This document shows, in pieces, positions 1 through 8,029 of a DNA stretch of 64,000 nucleotides. How positions within the stretch are numbered: position 1 is the first letter of the stretch; each line of letters starts with the position of its first letter. Location: contig JAKPSI010000037.1 of NCBI GenBank assembly GCA_029555415.1, positions 62,001 to 126,000 of the forward strand, read 5' to 3'. Made by a program: the position numbers and the translations under genes. The notes beneath the pieces were generated by a model. The model did no database searches. It was not told where the DNA came from and saw only the letters and a list, made by a program, of their open reading frames with translations. The DNA is from Bacteroidota bacterium. Lineage in GTDB: Bacteria > Bacteroidota > Bacteroidia > Chitinophagales > Chitinophagaceae.

Positions 1-360
1 TCCATAAAACTGTTCAAAACTCCTGAGAAAGCTCTCTTCATATATGCTGGTATCGGTCACATAATGGCGACTGGTCACCATGCCCGTCGTTCCGCTGCTC
101 TCAAAAACCTGTTGTGCCTCCTCCTGACCTGTTTGACCCGGGGCCTGTCCCGTCAATACGGGATGGGTCCTGAAGAACCGGATCGGCAAAAACGGGATCT
201 CCGCCAAACGGCTCACCCGGGCCGGATCCACCCGCAAAGCCGCGCAGAAATCGCGGTACACGGGGTTTCCCGCCGCCTGATACCGGAAAATATCCAGGGC
301 CAGGGCCTCGAAATTCCCTGCCTGAACACCGAAAATTTTATCATTCCATTCACCCGGCAT
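1..360 (-). CDS. LuxE/PaaK-type acyl-activating enzyme, N-terminal part
   Basis: The first 120 codons of a minus-strand gene are present; the rest lies beyond the left edge. The protein starts MPGEWNDKIF. It carries IPFLPIRFFRTHPV at about residues 55-68 and the phosphate-binding loop SSGTTG at residues 88-93. This order is typical of the LuxE/PaaK branch of adenylate-forming enzymes, which activate an acyl group with ATP and pass it to a protein or CoA. The substrate cannot be told from this part. The gene is divergent from the lipoprotein at 416, with 55 bases between them that must hold both start regions. The ATG at 360 is chosen because the preceding bases are AT-rich and the frame is open to the edge. 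Confidence 0.78.
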   Translation of the reverse strand, partial: MPGEWNDKIFGVQAGNFEALALDIFRYQAAGNPVYRDFCAALRVDPARVSRLAEIPFLPIRFFRTHPVLTGQAPGQTGQEEAQQVFESSGTTGMVTSRHYVTDTSIYEESFLRSFEQFYG

Positions 361-415
361 GGCTATTGTTGTATATTCAATTATTGTAAATTTGTTTTCA
401 CCTTAAACGAAGCCC

Positions 416-865
416 ATGAAGTTCCCCGTTCCGGTTGTTGGCCTGCTGTTGATCCTGTCGCTGGGACTTTTCTCCTGCGGTAAAGATAAATTTAAAACCA
501 AACCCACGATCGATATCACGGGTTACAAGACCAAGACCGTGGGAAGGAATGACGCACTCATCATCAATCTTCGTTTTACTGACAAGGAAGGTGACCTGCC
601 GAACGGTACATTCGTTTATATCCCCCAACGCCTGAATGCCCGTCCGCTGCCTCCCCTGATCCCCGATTATGATTCTGTTAAACTGGTGGTACCCACCTTC
701 CCTGACAATACGGATGGCACCTTCCAACTGAACCTTCCCTGGATCAACGTCCATAAAAGTGATATCGAGAACGATACCATTAAAATGCGTTTTGTACTGG
801 TCGACCGCGCCAGCAATAAAAGCGATACGGTCACCAGCGACCCCGTTGTTATCCTGAAAAATTAA
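416..865 (+). CDS. Lipoprotein of unknown function
   Basis: This encodes a 149-residue protein with a hydrophobic leader ending in the lipobox LFSC, so Cys21 is the expected lipid-attached residue. The mature part contains FTDKEGDLPNGTFVY and alternating hydrophobic strands, suggesting a single beta-sandwich (Ig-like) domain facing the periplasm or cell surface. I do not recognise a named family. Its stop codon overlaps the start of the next gene by one base (TAATG), so it is probably translated together with the UbiA-like protein. No catalytic motif is visible. Confidence 0.75.
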   Translation: MKFPVPVVGLLLILSLGLFSCGKDKFKTKPTIDITGYKTKTVGRNDALIINLRFTDKEGDLPNGTFVYIPQRLNARPLPPLIPDYDSVKLVVPTFPDNTDGTFQLNLPWINVHKSDIENDTIKMRFVLVDRASNKSDTVTSDPVVILKN

Positions 866-1770
866 TGCGCGCGATCATTCGTTTACGGGACTTCCTCGTT
901 TACACCAATATTTACATTGGCCTTTGCGCAGCCGCACTCAGCTGGGAAACTTTTGCCCTGCTGAAAATTCCATCCACCCACAACTGGTACTTGCTGCTGA
1001 TCTTTGGCGCTACGCTGTTCGTTTACAACCTGCATTATTTCGCCAAACTGAAAGGTCCAAAAGAGAACAGCCGTATGCAATGGTGCCGTGGTAACAAAAT
1101 GCTGCTGCTGGCATTCGTGATTGGCAGCCTGCTCTTCATTCTTGCTGTATTGTTTTATCATTATAAGGCCATCTTCGGCGGACCAGGCAACTGGCAATAC
1201 CGCAATCTTATTGTACTGCTCATTATCCCTGCGCTGGCACTGGCTTATTCCTTCCCGATCTTCAAAAAAAGTCTCAGACAGATCGGCTGGCTGAAGATGA
1301 TCTCGCTGAGTGGTATATGGGCATTCAGTACGGTCCTGCTTCCGGTTTTCCTGTTGCCCGACGGATCGGGGATCGCTCCGGATGATCATATTGTGCTCAT
1401 GATCTTCATCAATCGTTTCATCTTCATCGCGGCGCTGAGTGTCGTGTTTAATCTTAAGGACCTGGAAGAGGACAAGCAGGCCGGTATCCGAACATTGGCG
1501 GTGATCTTCGGCCAGAAGAAAGTGCTGCAATGGGGTCAATGGATCTTTCCTTTTTTATTCCTGGGTTCAGCCTGCATTTTCATTTTTTCAATTCCAGATT
1601 CACCTAAGGGATTGGGGGGTGGCATTGGTGCCATCACCGTTGCAATTTTCAGATGTTTCCGGGATTTTAGATCAGAGAAATACAGCGAAGCACGCTTCGT
1701 CATGGAATATGATGGTCTTATGCTCGTTCAGCCCCTCATCCTTATCTTTGTACAGCTTTTCACACATTAA
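865..1770 (+). CDS. UbiA-like prenyltransferase family membrane protein
   Basis: This is a 301-residue integral membrane protein with about eight hydrophobic segments. Near residue 200 the stretch NLKDLEEDKQAGIRTLAV resembles the second Asp-rich motif of UbiA enzymes, which transfer an isoprenoid chain to an acceptor. The first Asp-rich motif is not canonical: the matching region near residue 50 reads YNLHYFAK. Activity as a classical prenyltransferase is therefore uncertain, although such divergent members are common in Bacteroidota. It is coupled to the lipoprotein upstream (1-base overlap) and is 9 bases from the M42 peptidase downstream. Confidence 0.75.
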   Translation: MRAIIRLRDFLVYTNIYIGLCAAALSWETFALLKIPSTHNWYLLLIFGATLFVYNLHYFAKLKGPKENSRMQWCRGNKMLLLAFVIGSLLFILAVLFYHYKAIFGGPGNWQYRNLIVLLIIPALALAYSFPIFKKSLRQIGWLKMISLSGIWAFSTVLLPVFLLPDGSGIAPDDHIVLMIFINRFIFIAALSVVFNLKDLEEDKQAGIRTLAVIFGQKKVLQWGQWIFPFLFLGSACIFIFSIPDSPKGLGGGIGAITVAIFRCFRDFRSEKYSEARFVMEYDGLMLVQPLILIFVQLFTH

Positions 1771-1779
1771 AAACCACGT

Positions 1780-2916
1780 ATGGCAAAATCAGCGAAACCC
1801 GCAGCAAAAAAGTCAGCTCCCAAAGCGAAGAAGAGCGTGATCACCGATACATCATTTTCTTTCCTGAAATCATATATCAATAATGCTTCTCCTGTGGGTT
1901 TCGAGACCTGGGGCCAAAAGCTCTGGCTGGAATACATCAAACCTTATTGCGATACCACTTTTGTGGATCCTTATGGTACGGCTGTAGCGGTCATCAATCC
2001 CGAGCATCCTTTCAAAGTAGTGATCGAAGCGCATGCGGATGAGATCAGCTGGTTCGTGAATTATGTCACAGCCGAAGGACTCATCTATCTCAAACGCAAT
2101 GGTGGGGTGGATCACCAGACCGCTCCCGCATCCCGCGTGATCATTCATGGCAAGAAAGGACCCGTAAAAGCCGTATTCGGATGGCCTGCCATTCATACCC
2201 GCATCGGCACACCTGATCAGAAAGAAGCCAATCCGCGTACGGATAATCTCTGGCTCGATACCGGCGCCCGCTCCAGAAAAGAAGTGGAAGAACTCGGTAT
2301 CCATATCGGTGCGGTGGTCACTTACCAGGACGGATTCGATGAACTGGCCAATGGCAACTATATCGGCCGTGCGTTCGATAACCGTATCGGCGGTTTCATG
2401 ATCGCGGAAGTAGCGCGACTCCTGAAAGAGAACAAAAAGAAATTACCCTTCGGATTATATGTCGTGAACGCGGTACAGGAAGAGATCGGACTCCGCGGCG
2501 CGGAAATGATCGCCCGCCGGATCAAACCGAATATCGCCATCGTGACCGATGTGACGCATGACACCACCACACCGATGATCAGTAAGAATATCGAAGGTGA
2601 TGTGAGCACCGGCAAAGGACCTTCTTTATCTTATGCACCGGCGGTACATAATAAACTGCTCGCATTCGTAGAGAAAGTAGCGGCCGATCAGAAGATCCCT
2701 GTGCAATGGCGCGCGCTGAGCCGCAGCACCGGTACGGATACTGATTCCTTCGCCTATGCGAATGATGGCTGCCCGAGTGTACTGATCTCCATTCCGCTTC
2801 GGTATATGCATACTACGGTAGAGATGCTGCACAAGGATGATATCGAGAATACCATCAAACTGATGTATGAAACGCTGATCACACTTACTCCTAAAACCAA
2901 TCTGGCTTATCTGTGA
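1780..2916 (+). CDS. M42-family metallo-aminopeptidase
   Basis: A 378-residue cytoplasmic enzyme of the M42 family of di-metal aminopeptidases. The expected metal and catalytic positions are all visible: His in EAHADE (about residue 84), Asp in AFDNRIGG, the Glu pair in VQEEIGLRG (about residue 233), Asp in VTDVTHD and the late His in RYMHTT. It probably removes N-terminal residues from peptides. The first 20 residues are an extra Lys/Ala/Pro-rich tail (MAKSAKPAAKKSAPKAKK) that the family does not need for catalysis. Its stop TGA overlaps the ATG of the 48-residue protein downstream. Confidence 0.9.
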   Translation: MAKSAKPAAKKSAPKAKKSVITDTSFSFLKSYINNASPVGFETWGQKLWLEYIKPYCDTTFVDPYGTAVAVINPEHPFKVVIEAHADEISWFVNYVTAEGLIYLKRNGGVDHQTAPASRVIIHGKKGPVKAVFGWPAIHTRIGTPDQKEANPRTDNLWLDTGARSRKEVEELGIHIGAVVTYQDGFDELANGNYIGRAFDNRIGGFMIAEVARLLKENKKKLPFGLYVVNAVQEEIGLRGAEMIARRIKPNIAIVTDVTHDTTTPMISKNIEGDVSTGKGPSLSYAPAVHNKLLAFVEKVAADQKIPVQWRALSRSTGTDTDSFAYANDGCPSVLISIPLRYMHTTVEMLHKDDIENTIKLMYETLITLTPKTNLAYL

Positions 2917-3062
2917 TGCATCATTTATTATATATCGATCCGGGCAGCGGCACATTCCTCATACAAGCGATCGTGGCTGGTGCGCTGAGTGTGGTCTTCT
3001 TTTTCAAGAATATCAAGAATCATATCAAGGCGTTCTTCTTCCGGAAAAAGAAGGAAGACTGA
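2916..3062 (+). CDS. Small conserved membrane protein (YIDPGSG family)
   Basis: A 48-residue protein starting MHHLLYIDPGSGTFLIQ, followed by a single membrane segment (about residues 15-31) and a basic tail ending FFRKKKED. The LLYIDPG(S/T)G opening is one I recognise from a widespread family of tiny bacterial membrane proteins of unknown role, often near sugar-modifying or methyltransferase genes. The ATG overlaps the M42 stop (TGATG), so it is translationally coupled. A terminator follows directly. The next gene, 470 bases on, is a methyltransferase with a kinase-like N-terminus, and the two may belong to one pathway. Confidence 0.72.
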   Translation: MHHLLYIDPGSGTFLIQAIVAGALSVVFFFKNIKNHIKAFFFRKKKED

Positions 3063-3069
3063 GTTTTAC

Positions 3070-3091
3070 GGCGCGTTGCGCCTTTTTTTTT
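3070..3091 (+). terminator. Rho-independent terminator
   Basis: GGCGC-GTT-GCGCC is followed at once by nine T residues. It lies 8 bases after the stop of the small membrane protein and closes the 416-3062 gene group. Confidence 0.7.
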
Positions 3092-3138
3092 AAACACTTA
3101 GATATTTAGATTACTTAAGGGCACTTAGTCCTGATAGA

Positions 3139-3259
3139 GATCGCACCTGCGTCGGGATGACAATCTTTTTTACAGTGATCGTTCAGTCCGGAATGCTGTC
3201 ATGCCGAGGAACGAGGCATCTGGCTCAATGTATCAGATCCCTCCTGCGTCGGGATGACA
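3139..3259 (-). repeat. 63-bp palindromic repeat units (97-bp period family), locus 1
   Basis: A partial unit ends at 3162 and a full 63-base unit lies at 3197-3259, in the opposite orientation to the copies near 19.7 kb. A full unit has two related arms, TGTCATGCCGAGGAACGAGG and the complement of TGTCATCCCGACGCAGGAGG, with a short variable centre. The spacer at 3163-3196 matches, as a reverse complement, the spacer of the 19.6-19.9 kb array, including a GTTCAGTCCGG stretch. A further full unit is at 3331-3393. Confidence 0.85.
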
Positions 3260-3273
3260 AGCATCCTTTTTTT

Positions 3274-3507
3274 TGTCACATAGGCACATAGGTCACATAG
3301 TAATACACACATAGTTTTTGCGAAGATGCCTGTCCTGACGAGGAACGAGGTATCTATATCCCGGTAAAAGATCCCTCCTGCGTCGGGATGACAGGCAACG
3401 GCCATTTCCTGGTATCACGACAACCAAAATTCAAAACCCAAAATCCAAAACTAAATTCCGCTTAGTCTATGTGCTCAGTTCTATGTGGCCTATGTGCCTA
3501 TGTGACA
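3274..3507. repeat. Inverted-repeat element, TGTCACATAGG family, copy 1
   Basis: The ends are perfect 19-base inverted repeats: TGTCACATAGGCACATAGG at 3274-3292 and its complement at 3489-3507. Inside are further degenerate CACATAG words, and a complete 63-base palindromic unit of another family sits at 3331-3393, so one repeat is nested in the other. The element fills most of the gene-free stretch 3063-3534, in which I see no credible gene. Homologous copies are at 63294-63464 and, more diverged, at about 18499-18635. Confidence 0.8.
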
Positions 3508-3534
3508 GAAGAATGTATTTCTTATCTTTAACCC

Positions 3535-4908
3535 ATGTCCTTCTCCCATCATCCTTCATCTTACCGCGATCCGTCCGGATTCATCTTCCGTTCCGAGGGT
3601 AAGATATACCGGCAGGTGAACCAGGTCTACAAGGAACATTACGACCTGCTGATGGCATCCGGATTGTACAAGGAACTCACTGAAAAAGGGCTGCTCATTC
3701 CGCATACCGAGATCGCTGAAAACCTGACGGGAGATGCCCAATGCTATAAGACATTAGCACCCGAGCAAATTCCCTTCATCAGCTATCCTTCAGAATGGAG
3801 TTTCGGTATGCTGCAGGACGCGGCCCTGAAGACCTTGCAGATCCAGCAGATCGCGATGACGCATGGCATGATCCTGAAGGATGCGACACCATATAATCTG
3901 CAATGGAAGAACGGTCAGCTGATCTTCATCGATACACTCTCTTTCGAAAAATACAACCAGTCTGAGCCCTGGATCGCATACCGGCAATTCTGCGAGTCTT
4001 TTCTTGCGCCGCTGCTGCTGATGCATTACAGCAAACAACCGCTGCAGGCTTTGTTCAACGCGTATCCCGACGGTGTTCCTTTACAGATCGCCGCTTCCCT
4101 CCTGCCCCGCCGCAGCCGCTTTTCCCTGCATGCGTATCTGCATATTCATTTACATGCGAAAGTATCGGGCAACAGCAAAGGGATCGGATCAAAAAAAACA
4201 GGTTTTAACGCAACTAAAATGCGGAACCTGATCAGCAGTCTGGAGTCTTTGACTCGTAGCCTGAAATCACCTGCATCCCCGAGCACCTGGTCCGCGTATT
4301 ATGATGAAGCATCACAGCGAAATGATTATTTGGACCAGAAGAAAAAGATCATCAGCGATATGCTGGGATCACTGAAGAATATCAACAATGCTGCGGACCT
4401 GGGCGCGAATGACGGCGCTTTTTCAAGACTTGTTGCGGAGCAAGGCATCCCGGTGATCGCGGCCGACTTCGATCCCAATTGCATCCAGCGTTTATATACC
4501 GAGATCCAACAGCAACAGGAAAAACGCATCCAGCCCCTGATCATCGATCTGGCGAATCCGACACCTGCAACAGGACTGAACAATACTGAGCGTGAATCCT
4601 TCATGCAGCGCCTGGACACTGACCTGATCCTGGCCCTGGCCCTGATCCACCATCTCTGTATCGGCCGGAATATTCCTTTGGAAGATGCCGCCAGCTTCTT
4701 TCATGCTATGGGCCGCCACCTGCTGATCGAATTCGTGCCCAAGGAAGATGAGAAAGTACAATTCATGCTGCAACAGAAGGCCGATATCTATTCCCAATAC
4801 GATGCCCCCCATTTCGAAGCCGCATTCGGCGAGCGTTTCACGCTGCTGAGCAAAGTGCCGGTCCCGGACTCCCTACGTACACTCTATTTGTTTGAAAGGA
4901 ATTCCTGA
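3535..4908 (+). CDS. Kinase-like domain fused to SAM-dependent methyltransferase
   Basis: This encodes 457 residues in two parts. Near residues 110-135 the stretch KDATPYNLQW followed by LIFIDTLSF resembles the catalytic loop and metal-binding Asp of a protein-kinase-like or aminoglycoside-kinase-like fold. From about residue 284, AADLGANDGAFSRLV is a SAM-binding glycine loop of a class I methyltransferase, followed by AADFDPN and LALALIHHL. The arrangement matches a family sometimes described as related to nodulation protein NoeA. The acceptor is unknown; a saccharide or lipid-linked glycan is an inference from that similarity. The gene stands alone between repeat-rich spacers. Confidence 0.75.
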   Translation: MSFSHHPSSYRDPSGFIFRSEGKIYRQVNQVYKEHYDLLMASGLYKELTEKGLLIPHTEIAENLTGDAQCYKTLAPEQIPFISYPSEWSFGMLQDAALKTLQIQQIAMTHGMILKDATPYNLQWKNGQLIFIDTLSFEKYNQSEPWIAYRQFCESFLAPLLLMHYSKQPLQALFNAYPDGVPLQIAASLLPRRSRFSLHAYLHIHLHAKVSGNSKGIGSKKTGFNATKMRNLISSLESLTRSLKSPASPSTWSAYYDEASQRNDYLDQKKKIISDMLGSLKNINNAADLGANDGAFSRLVAEQGIPVIAADFDPNCIQRLYTEIQQQQEKRIQPLIIDLANPTPATGLNNTERESFMQRLDTDLILALALIHHLCIGRNIPLEDAASFFHAMGRHLLIEFVPKEDEKVQFMLQQKADIYSQYDAPHFEAAFGERFTLLSKVPVPDSLRTLYLFERNS

Positions 4909-4981
4909 TTTTAAGATTGTAAGTGTTTCTCCGGACGCTTTGCTGTTTCCGGTTTGCCTGTTTTGAAGTAGTTTTGAAAGA

Positions 4982-5065
4982 AGATGCCTCGTTCCTCGGC
5001 ATGACAACACAACGAATTGATTAATCGTTATTGTATGTTTGTCATCCCGACGAAGGAGGGATCTT
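4982..5065 (+). repeat. Palindromic repeat, 97-bp period family, locus 2
   Basis: The right arm AGATGCCTCGTTCCTCGGCA lies at 4982-5001 and runs to 5006. A spacer of 33 bases follows, and then the left arm TGTCATCCCGACGAAGGAGG from 5040. The arms are in the order found where two successive 63-base units meet, so this is a remnant of a tandem pair. It lies in the 195-base gap before the PIG-L deacetylase. Confidence 0.75.
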
Positions 5066-5103
5066 AAAAATACTAAAATCAATATCCCTCAAATCCTTGT
5101 ACC

Positions 5104-5736
5104 ATGTTCGATCCTAAAAAAATTCTCATTCTTGCTCCGCATCCCGATGACGGCGAACTCGGCCTCGGCGGTTCCATCGCCAAATTCTGCGCGGAAAAGA
5201 AAGAAGTGCATTATGCGGGCTTTTCGCTCTGCCGTAAGTCATTGTCCGACGACTTCGACGACCATACCCTTGAGAATGAATGCAAGCACGCTGTCCGCCG
5301 CCTCGGTATGGACACCGGCAAACTCATGTTCTATAATTTCGAAGTGCGCGAGTTCCCGAAATACCGTCAGGAGATCCTCGAAGAACTCGTGAGCCTGAAC
5401 AAATATATCAAGCCCGATCTGGTATTCGTTCCTGCTGCCAGTGATGATCACCAGGACCATGAAGTGATCCACACCGAAGGATTGCGTGCATTTAAGAAGT
5501 CATCCGTCATGGGTTATGAAATGCCGTGGAACAACCGCAGCTTCAATACACAGTTATTCATTCAACTGACCGAAGCGCAGGTGCAGCACAAGATCGACGC
5601 ATTGGCTGAATACCGCTCCCAGACCCATCGTGCCTACATGGAAGCCGATTTCATCCGCTCGCTGGCGAAGGTGAGAGGGGTGCAGAGTTATGGGGAGTAT
5701 GCGGAGGCGTTTGAAGTTTACAGATGGATCGCCTAG
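5104..5736 (+). CDS. PIG-L/LmbE-family deacetylase
   Basis: A 210-residue zinc-dependent N-acetyl-sugar deacetylase of the PIG-L (LmbE) family. APHPDDGELG at residues 11-20 supplies the His and Asp metal ligands, and DDHQDHEVIH near residue 120 supplies the second His. In Bacteroidota such proteins include BshB of bacillithiol synthesis, but the region after DHQDH differs from what I expect for BshB1, so I leave the substrate open. No partner gene adjoins it: the next gene is convergent and 141 bases away. Confidence 0.85.
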   Translation: MFDPKKILILAPHPDDGELGLGGSIAKFCAEKKEVHYAGFSLCRKSLSDDFDDHTLENECKHAVRRLGMDTGKLMFYNFEVREFPKYRQEILEELVSLNKYIKPDLVFVPAASDDHQDHEVIHTEGLRAFKKSSVMGYEMPWNNRSFNTQLFIQLTEAQVQHKIDALAEYRSQTHRAYMEADFIRSLAKVRGVQSYGEYAEAFEVYRWIA

Positions 5737-5877
5737 GGAGAATTTTGAATTTTGAATTCTGAGTTTTGAATTACAGGCTAAGAAGCAATTTCTTAGTATG
5801 TACCTCCTACCTAATAGCTATAACCTCTTCCCTGTATTCAATTATCCTTTCTCCATTATCACCTATCCATTCAACTA

Positions 5878-7116
5878 CTACGGATACAGAAGGTATTTCT
5901 TCCTCATCTTCTTATACTGAGAAAGCCCTGGCTCCCAGGAATCCCTGATCTCTTTCGGTGATTTACCAGCAATGATCTGTTGTTTGAAATTGGCATCACC
6001 GGCGAGGCCATCAATATTCCCCATCTGCTTGCTTTGTGTGCGGTCGAAGAAGCGGGCTTTGTCGGGGTAAGCATTGTAGAGTTCGATCATCCACTCGATG
6101 TTGATACGTTTTGTTTTGCGGAGGATGGAGATATCGTATTTGCGGAGGTCAAGGCCGAAGCATTCCTCATTCATGTACAAAGGCGTTTCGGCCATGCCGG
6201 GGATACCGGTTGGGGTGTATGAGAAATCATATTTTCCTTTCAGGGAAGGTGCACCGAGCACCGTGAATGGGAAATAGGTACCGCGACCATGATTCAGCGC
6301 TACGCCTTCAAAAAGACAGGTAGAAGGATACAGCATCACCGACTGTTGTGTATTCAAATTCGGTGAGGGTTTAATTGGCAGTACATATTCCATGTCGTGC
6401 TTATAATTCAGCACGGGAATGATCTTCAGTTTACAGACAGCTTTATTGGCCAGCCAGCCTTCTCCGTTGTACATCTGGGCCAGTTCGCCGATGGTCATGC
6501 CATGAGAGATGGGGATCGGGAATTGTCCGATGCCGGATTTGTATTTCATATCCAGGATGGGGCCATCCACGAGGTAACCATTGGGATTGGGACGATCGAG
6601 GATCATCAACTCCTTGTTATTATCCGCGCAGGATTCCATGATATCGCGCAGCACATTGATATACGTATAGAACCGGCAGCCCACATCCTGCACATCGAAC
6701 ATCATCACATCCACATCGGCCAGATCGGCGGCGGAGGGTTTTCTTTTGGGGCCGTAGAGGGAAATAATGGGAATGCCGGTAGCGGAATCCTTCTCATCAC
6801 CCACTTTGGCTCCGGCACTGGCCTTGCCGCGGAAACCATGTTCCGGTCCGAATACCTTGACGATATTGATGCCGCGTTTCAGCAGACTGTCCACCAGGTG
6901 CTTTGTTCCGATGACCGTGGTAGGATTCGCCAGAATAGCCACCCGCTTGCCTTCCAGGTAAGGCACATATTTTTCGGTCTGGTCGGCACCGGTGAGGATC
7001 TGTTTCTTAGCTATTACATTTTGCGAAGCAGTAATGACAGGGTCATCATGGTATTGGAAGGCGAATGTTCCGATCGACAATAAAATAACTGAAATGGATG
7101 TAAGGGGTCGTATCAT
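5878..7116 (-). CDS. namZ: NamZ-type exo-beta-N-acetylmuramidase (DUF1343)
   Basis: A 412-residue exported protein of the DUF1343 family, whose characterised member NamZ removes terminal MurNAc from peptidoglycan fragments. Conserved blocks are VFGPEHGFRG, DVQDVGCRFYTY, DRPNPNG and LNHGRGTYFP. The start at 7116 is chosen over longer in-frame openings because it gives a clean signal peptide (MIRPLTSISVILLSIGTFAF). The small MFS protein is encoded just upstream on the same strand with a 71-base gap, so linked uptake of the released sugar is possible but unproven. The gene name is by family resemblance. Confidence 0.85.
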   Translation of the reverse strand: MIRPLTSISVILLSIGTFAFQYHDDPVITASQNVIAKKQILTGADQTEKYVPYLEGKRVAILANPTTVIGTKHLVDSLLKRGINIVKVFGPEHGFRGKASAGAKVGDEKDSATGIPIISLYGPKRKPSAADLADVDVMMFDVQDVGCRFYTYINVLRDIMESCADNNKELMILDRPNPNGYLVDGPILDMKYKSGIGQFPIPISHGMTIGELAQMYNGEGWLANKAVCKLKIIPVLNYKHDMEYVLPIKPSPNLNTQQSVMLYPSTCLFEGVALNHGRGTYFPFTVLGAPSLKGKYDFSYTPTGIPGMAETPLYMNEECFGLDLRKYDISILRKTKRINIEWMIELYNAYPDKARFFDRTQSKQMGNIDGLAGDANFKQQIIAGKSPKEIRDSWEPGLSQYKKMRKKYLLYP

Positions 7117-7187
7117 GGCAAAGGCATTATTGAACCCTAATATACGAACAAAGTGAACCCTGATCATGCTATTTACAGGAACGGGGA

Positions 7188-7754
7188 TCATCCCACTTTA
7201 TTCTTCCCGAAAAGCAGCTGGGCCGTGGTGATGGCAGCGCAGATCTGGATGGTACCCATGGTGATGAACAGGGCTTCAAAGGAAATGTAATGGGTGATGA
7301 CGCCACCGATGGCGAAGGCCACGCCGCTGACGATCTGTGACTGGCCTGTAGAGAGTCCCCAGGCGTATGAATCCATTTCCTCATGCTGGTTCTTCGCGTA
7401 CAGTGCATCCCAAGCGGGGGTGCCGATGGCTTCGGCAATGCCGAGTCCGGCCTGGACCATGAAAAGCTGAACGGAATTATGGACGAATACATAACAAAAG
7501 GTGATCAGCGCGTTGAGGCTGTAACCGATCACCATCACTTTTGCTTTATAGTCCTTGCCATTCAACAGGCGACCGACAACTATATAAAATATCCCGGTGA
7601 TGATAAGGTACGTAGCCCATGCCCAGGTGATATCGAGGATATCGCCGCCGACCTTCTCAGCGAAAATGGCGAAAAGCGGCCCCATCATGCCTTCGCCGAA
7701 ATACCAGAGGTTGGCGCCGATGAGGAGGATGCGGGCAGTTTTGGTGAGTTGCAT
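7188..7754 (-). CDS. Half-size MFS-type membrane protein
   Basis: A 188-residue protein with about six membrane segments. It resembles one half of a major facilitator transporter: an N-terminal FGEGMMGPLFAIFAEKVGG and a loop GRLLNGKDYKAK between the second and third segments. Full MFS carriers have 12 segments, so this one would have to dimerise or do something else. No second half is present downstream or in another frame, and the stop is not in the middle of a segment, so I regard it as a true short gene. The ATG at 7754 is preferred to the TTG two codons earlier. It precedes the NamZ-type gene. Confidence 0.7.
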   Translation of the reverse strand: MQLTKTARILLIGANLWYFGEGMMGPLFAIFAEKVGGDILDITWAWATYLIITGIFYIVVGRLLNGKDYKAKVMVIGYSLNALITFCYVFVHNSVQLFMVQAGLGIAEAIGTPAWDALYAKNQHEEMDSYAWGLSTGQSQIVSGVAFAIGGVITHYISFEALFITMGTIQICAAITTAQLLFGKNKVG

Positions 7755-7811
7755 TGCCAAATGTAGAAAATCCGGTGTAAGGTTTTATCAATCCAATGTT
7801 AATTGAGCATA

Positions 7812-8028
7812 GATAGCTGCTGGCTACTAGCTGTTAGCTGCTAGTACTTTCTTAGAAGTATAATCCTTTGCTTTTGAATTGATGTTTTCATAGCAACTTT
7901 CGCCTGCGGCGGGCTTGACACAGCGTACACGGAGTTGGAGAGATACACAGAGCGCTCTGTGTAACCCTGTGTCCTCAGTATCTCTGTGTTGAAAACCTAT
8001 TACCTTTTACCTGTTACCTATAACCTGG
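7812..8028. repeat. Degenerate word tracts with an 18-bp palindrome
   Basis: Three low-complexity tracts occur in this spacer. AGCTGCTGGCTACTAGCTG-type words lie at 7815-7845. ACACAGAG words lie at 7917-7990, with the perfect palindrome ACACAGAGCGCTCTGTGT at 7945-7962. ACCTTTTACC-type words lie at 8000-8028. No gene is visible in the spacer. Confidence 0.6.
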
Positions 8029-8029
8029 C

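Noticed and set aside
3199-3405. Short frame over the 3.2-3.4 kb repeats
   Set aside because: It encodes only the palindromic repeat (CHPDAGGI-type peptide) and is not a protein.
7945-7962. 18-base palindrome considered as an operator
   Set aside because: It is built of the same ACACAGAG words as the surrounding tract and is far from any start codon, so a repeat origin is simpler.
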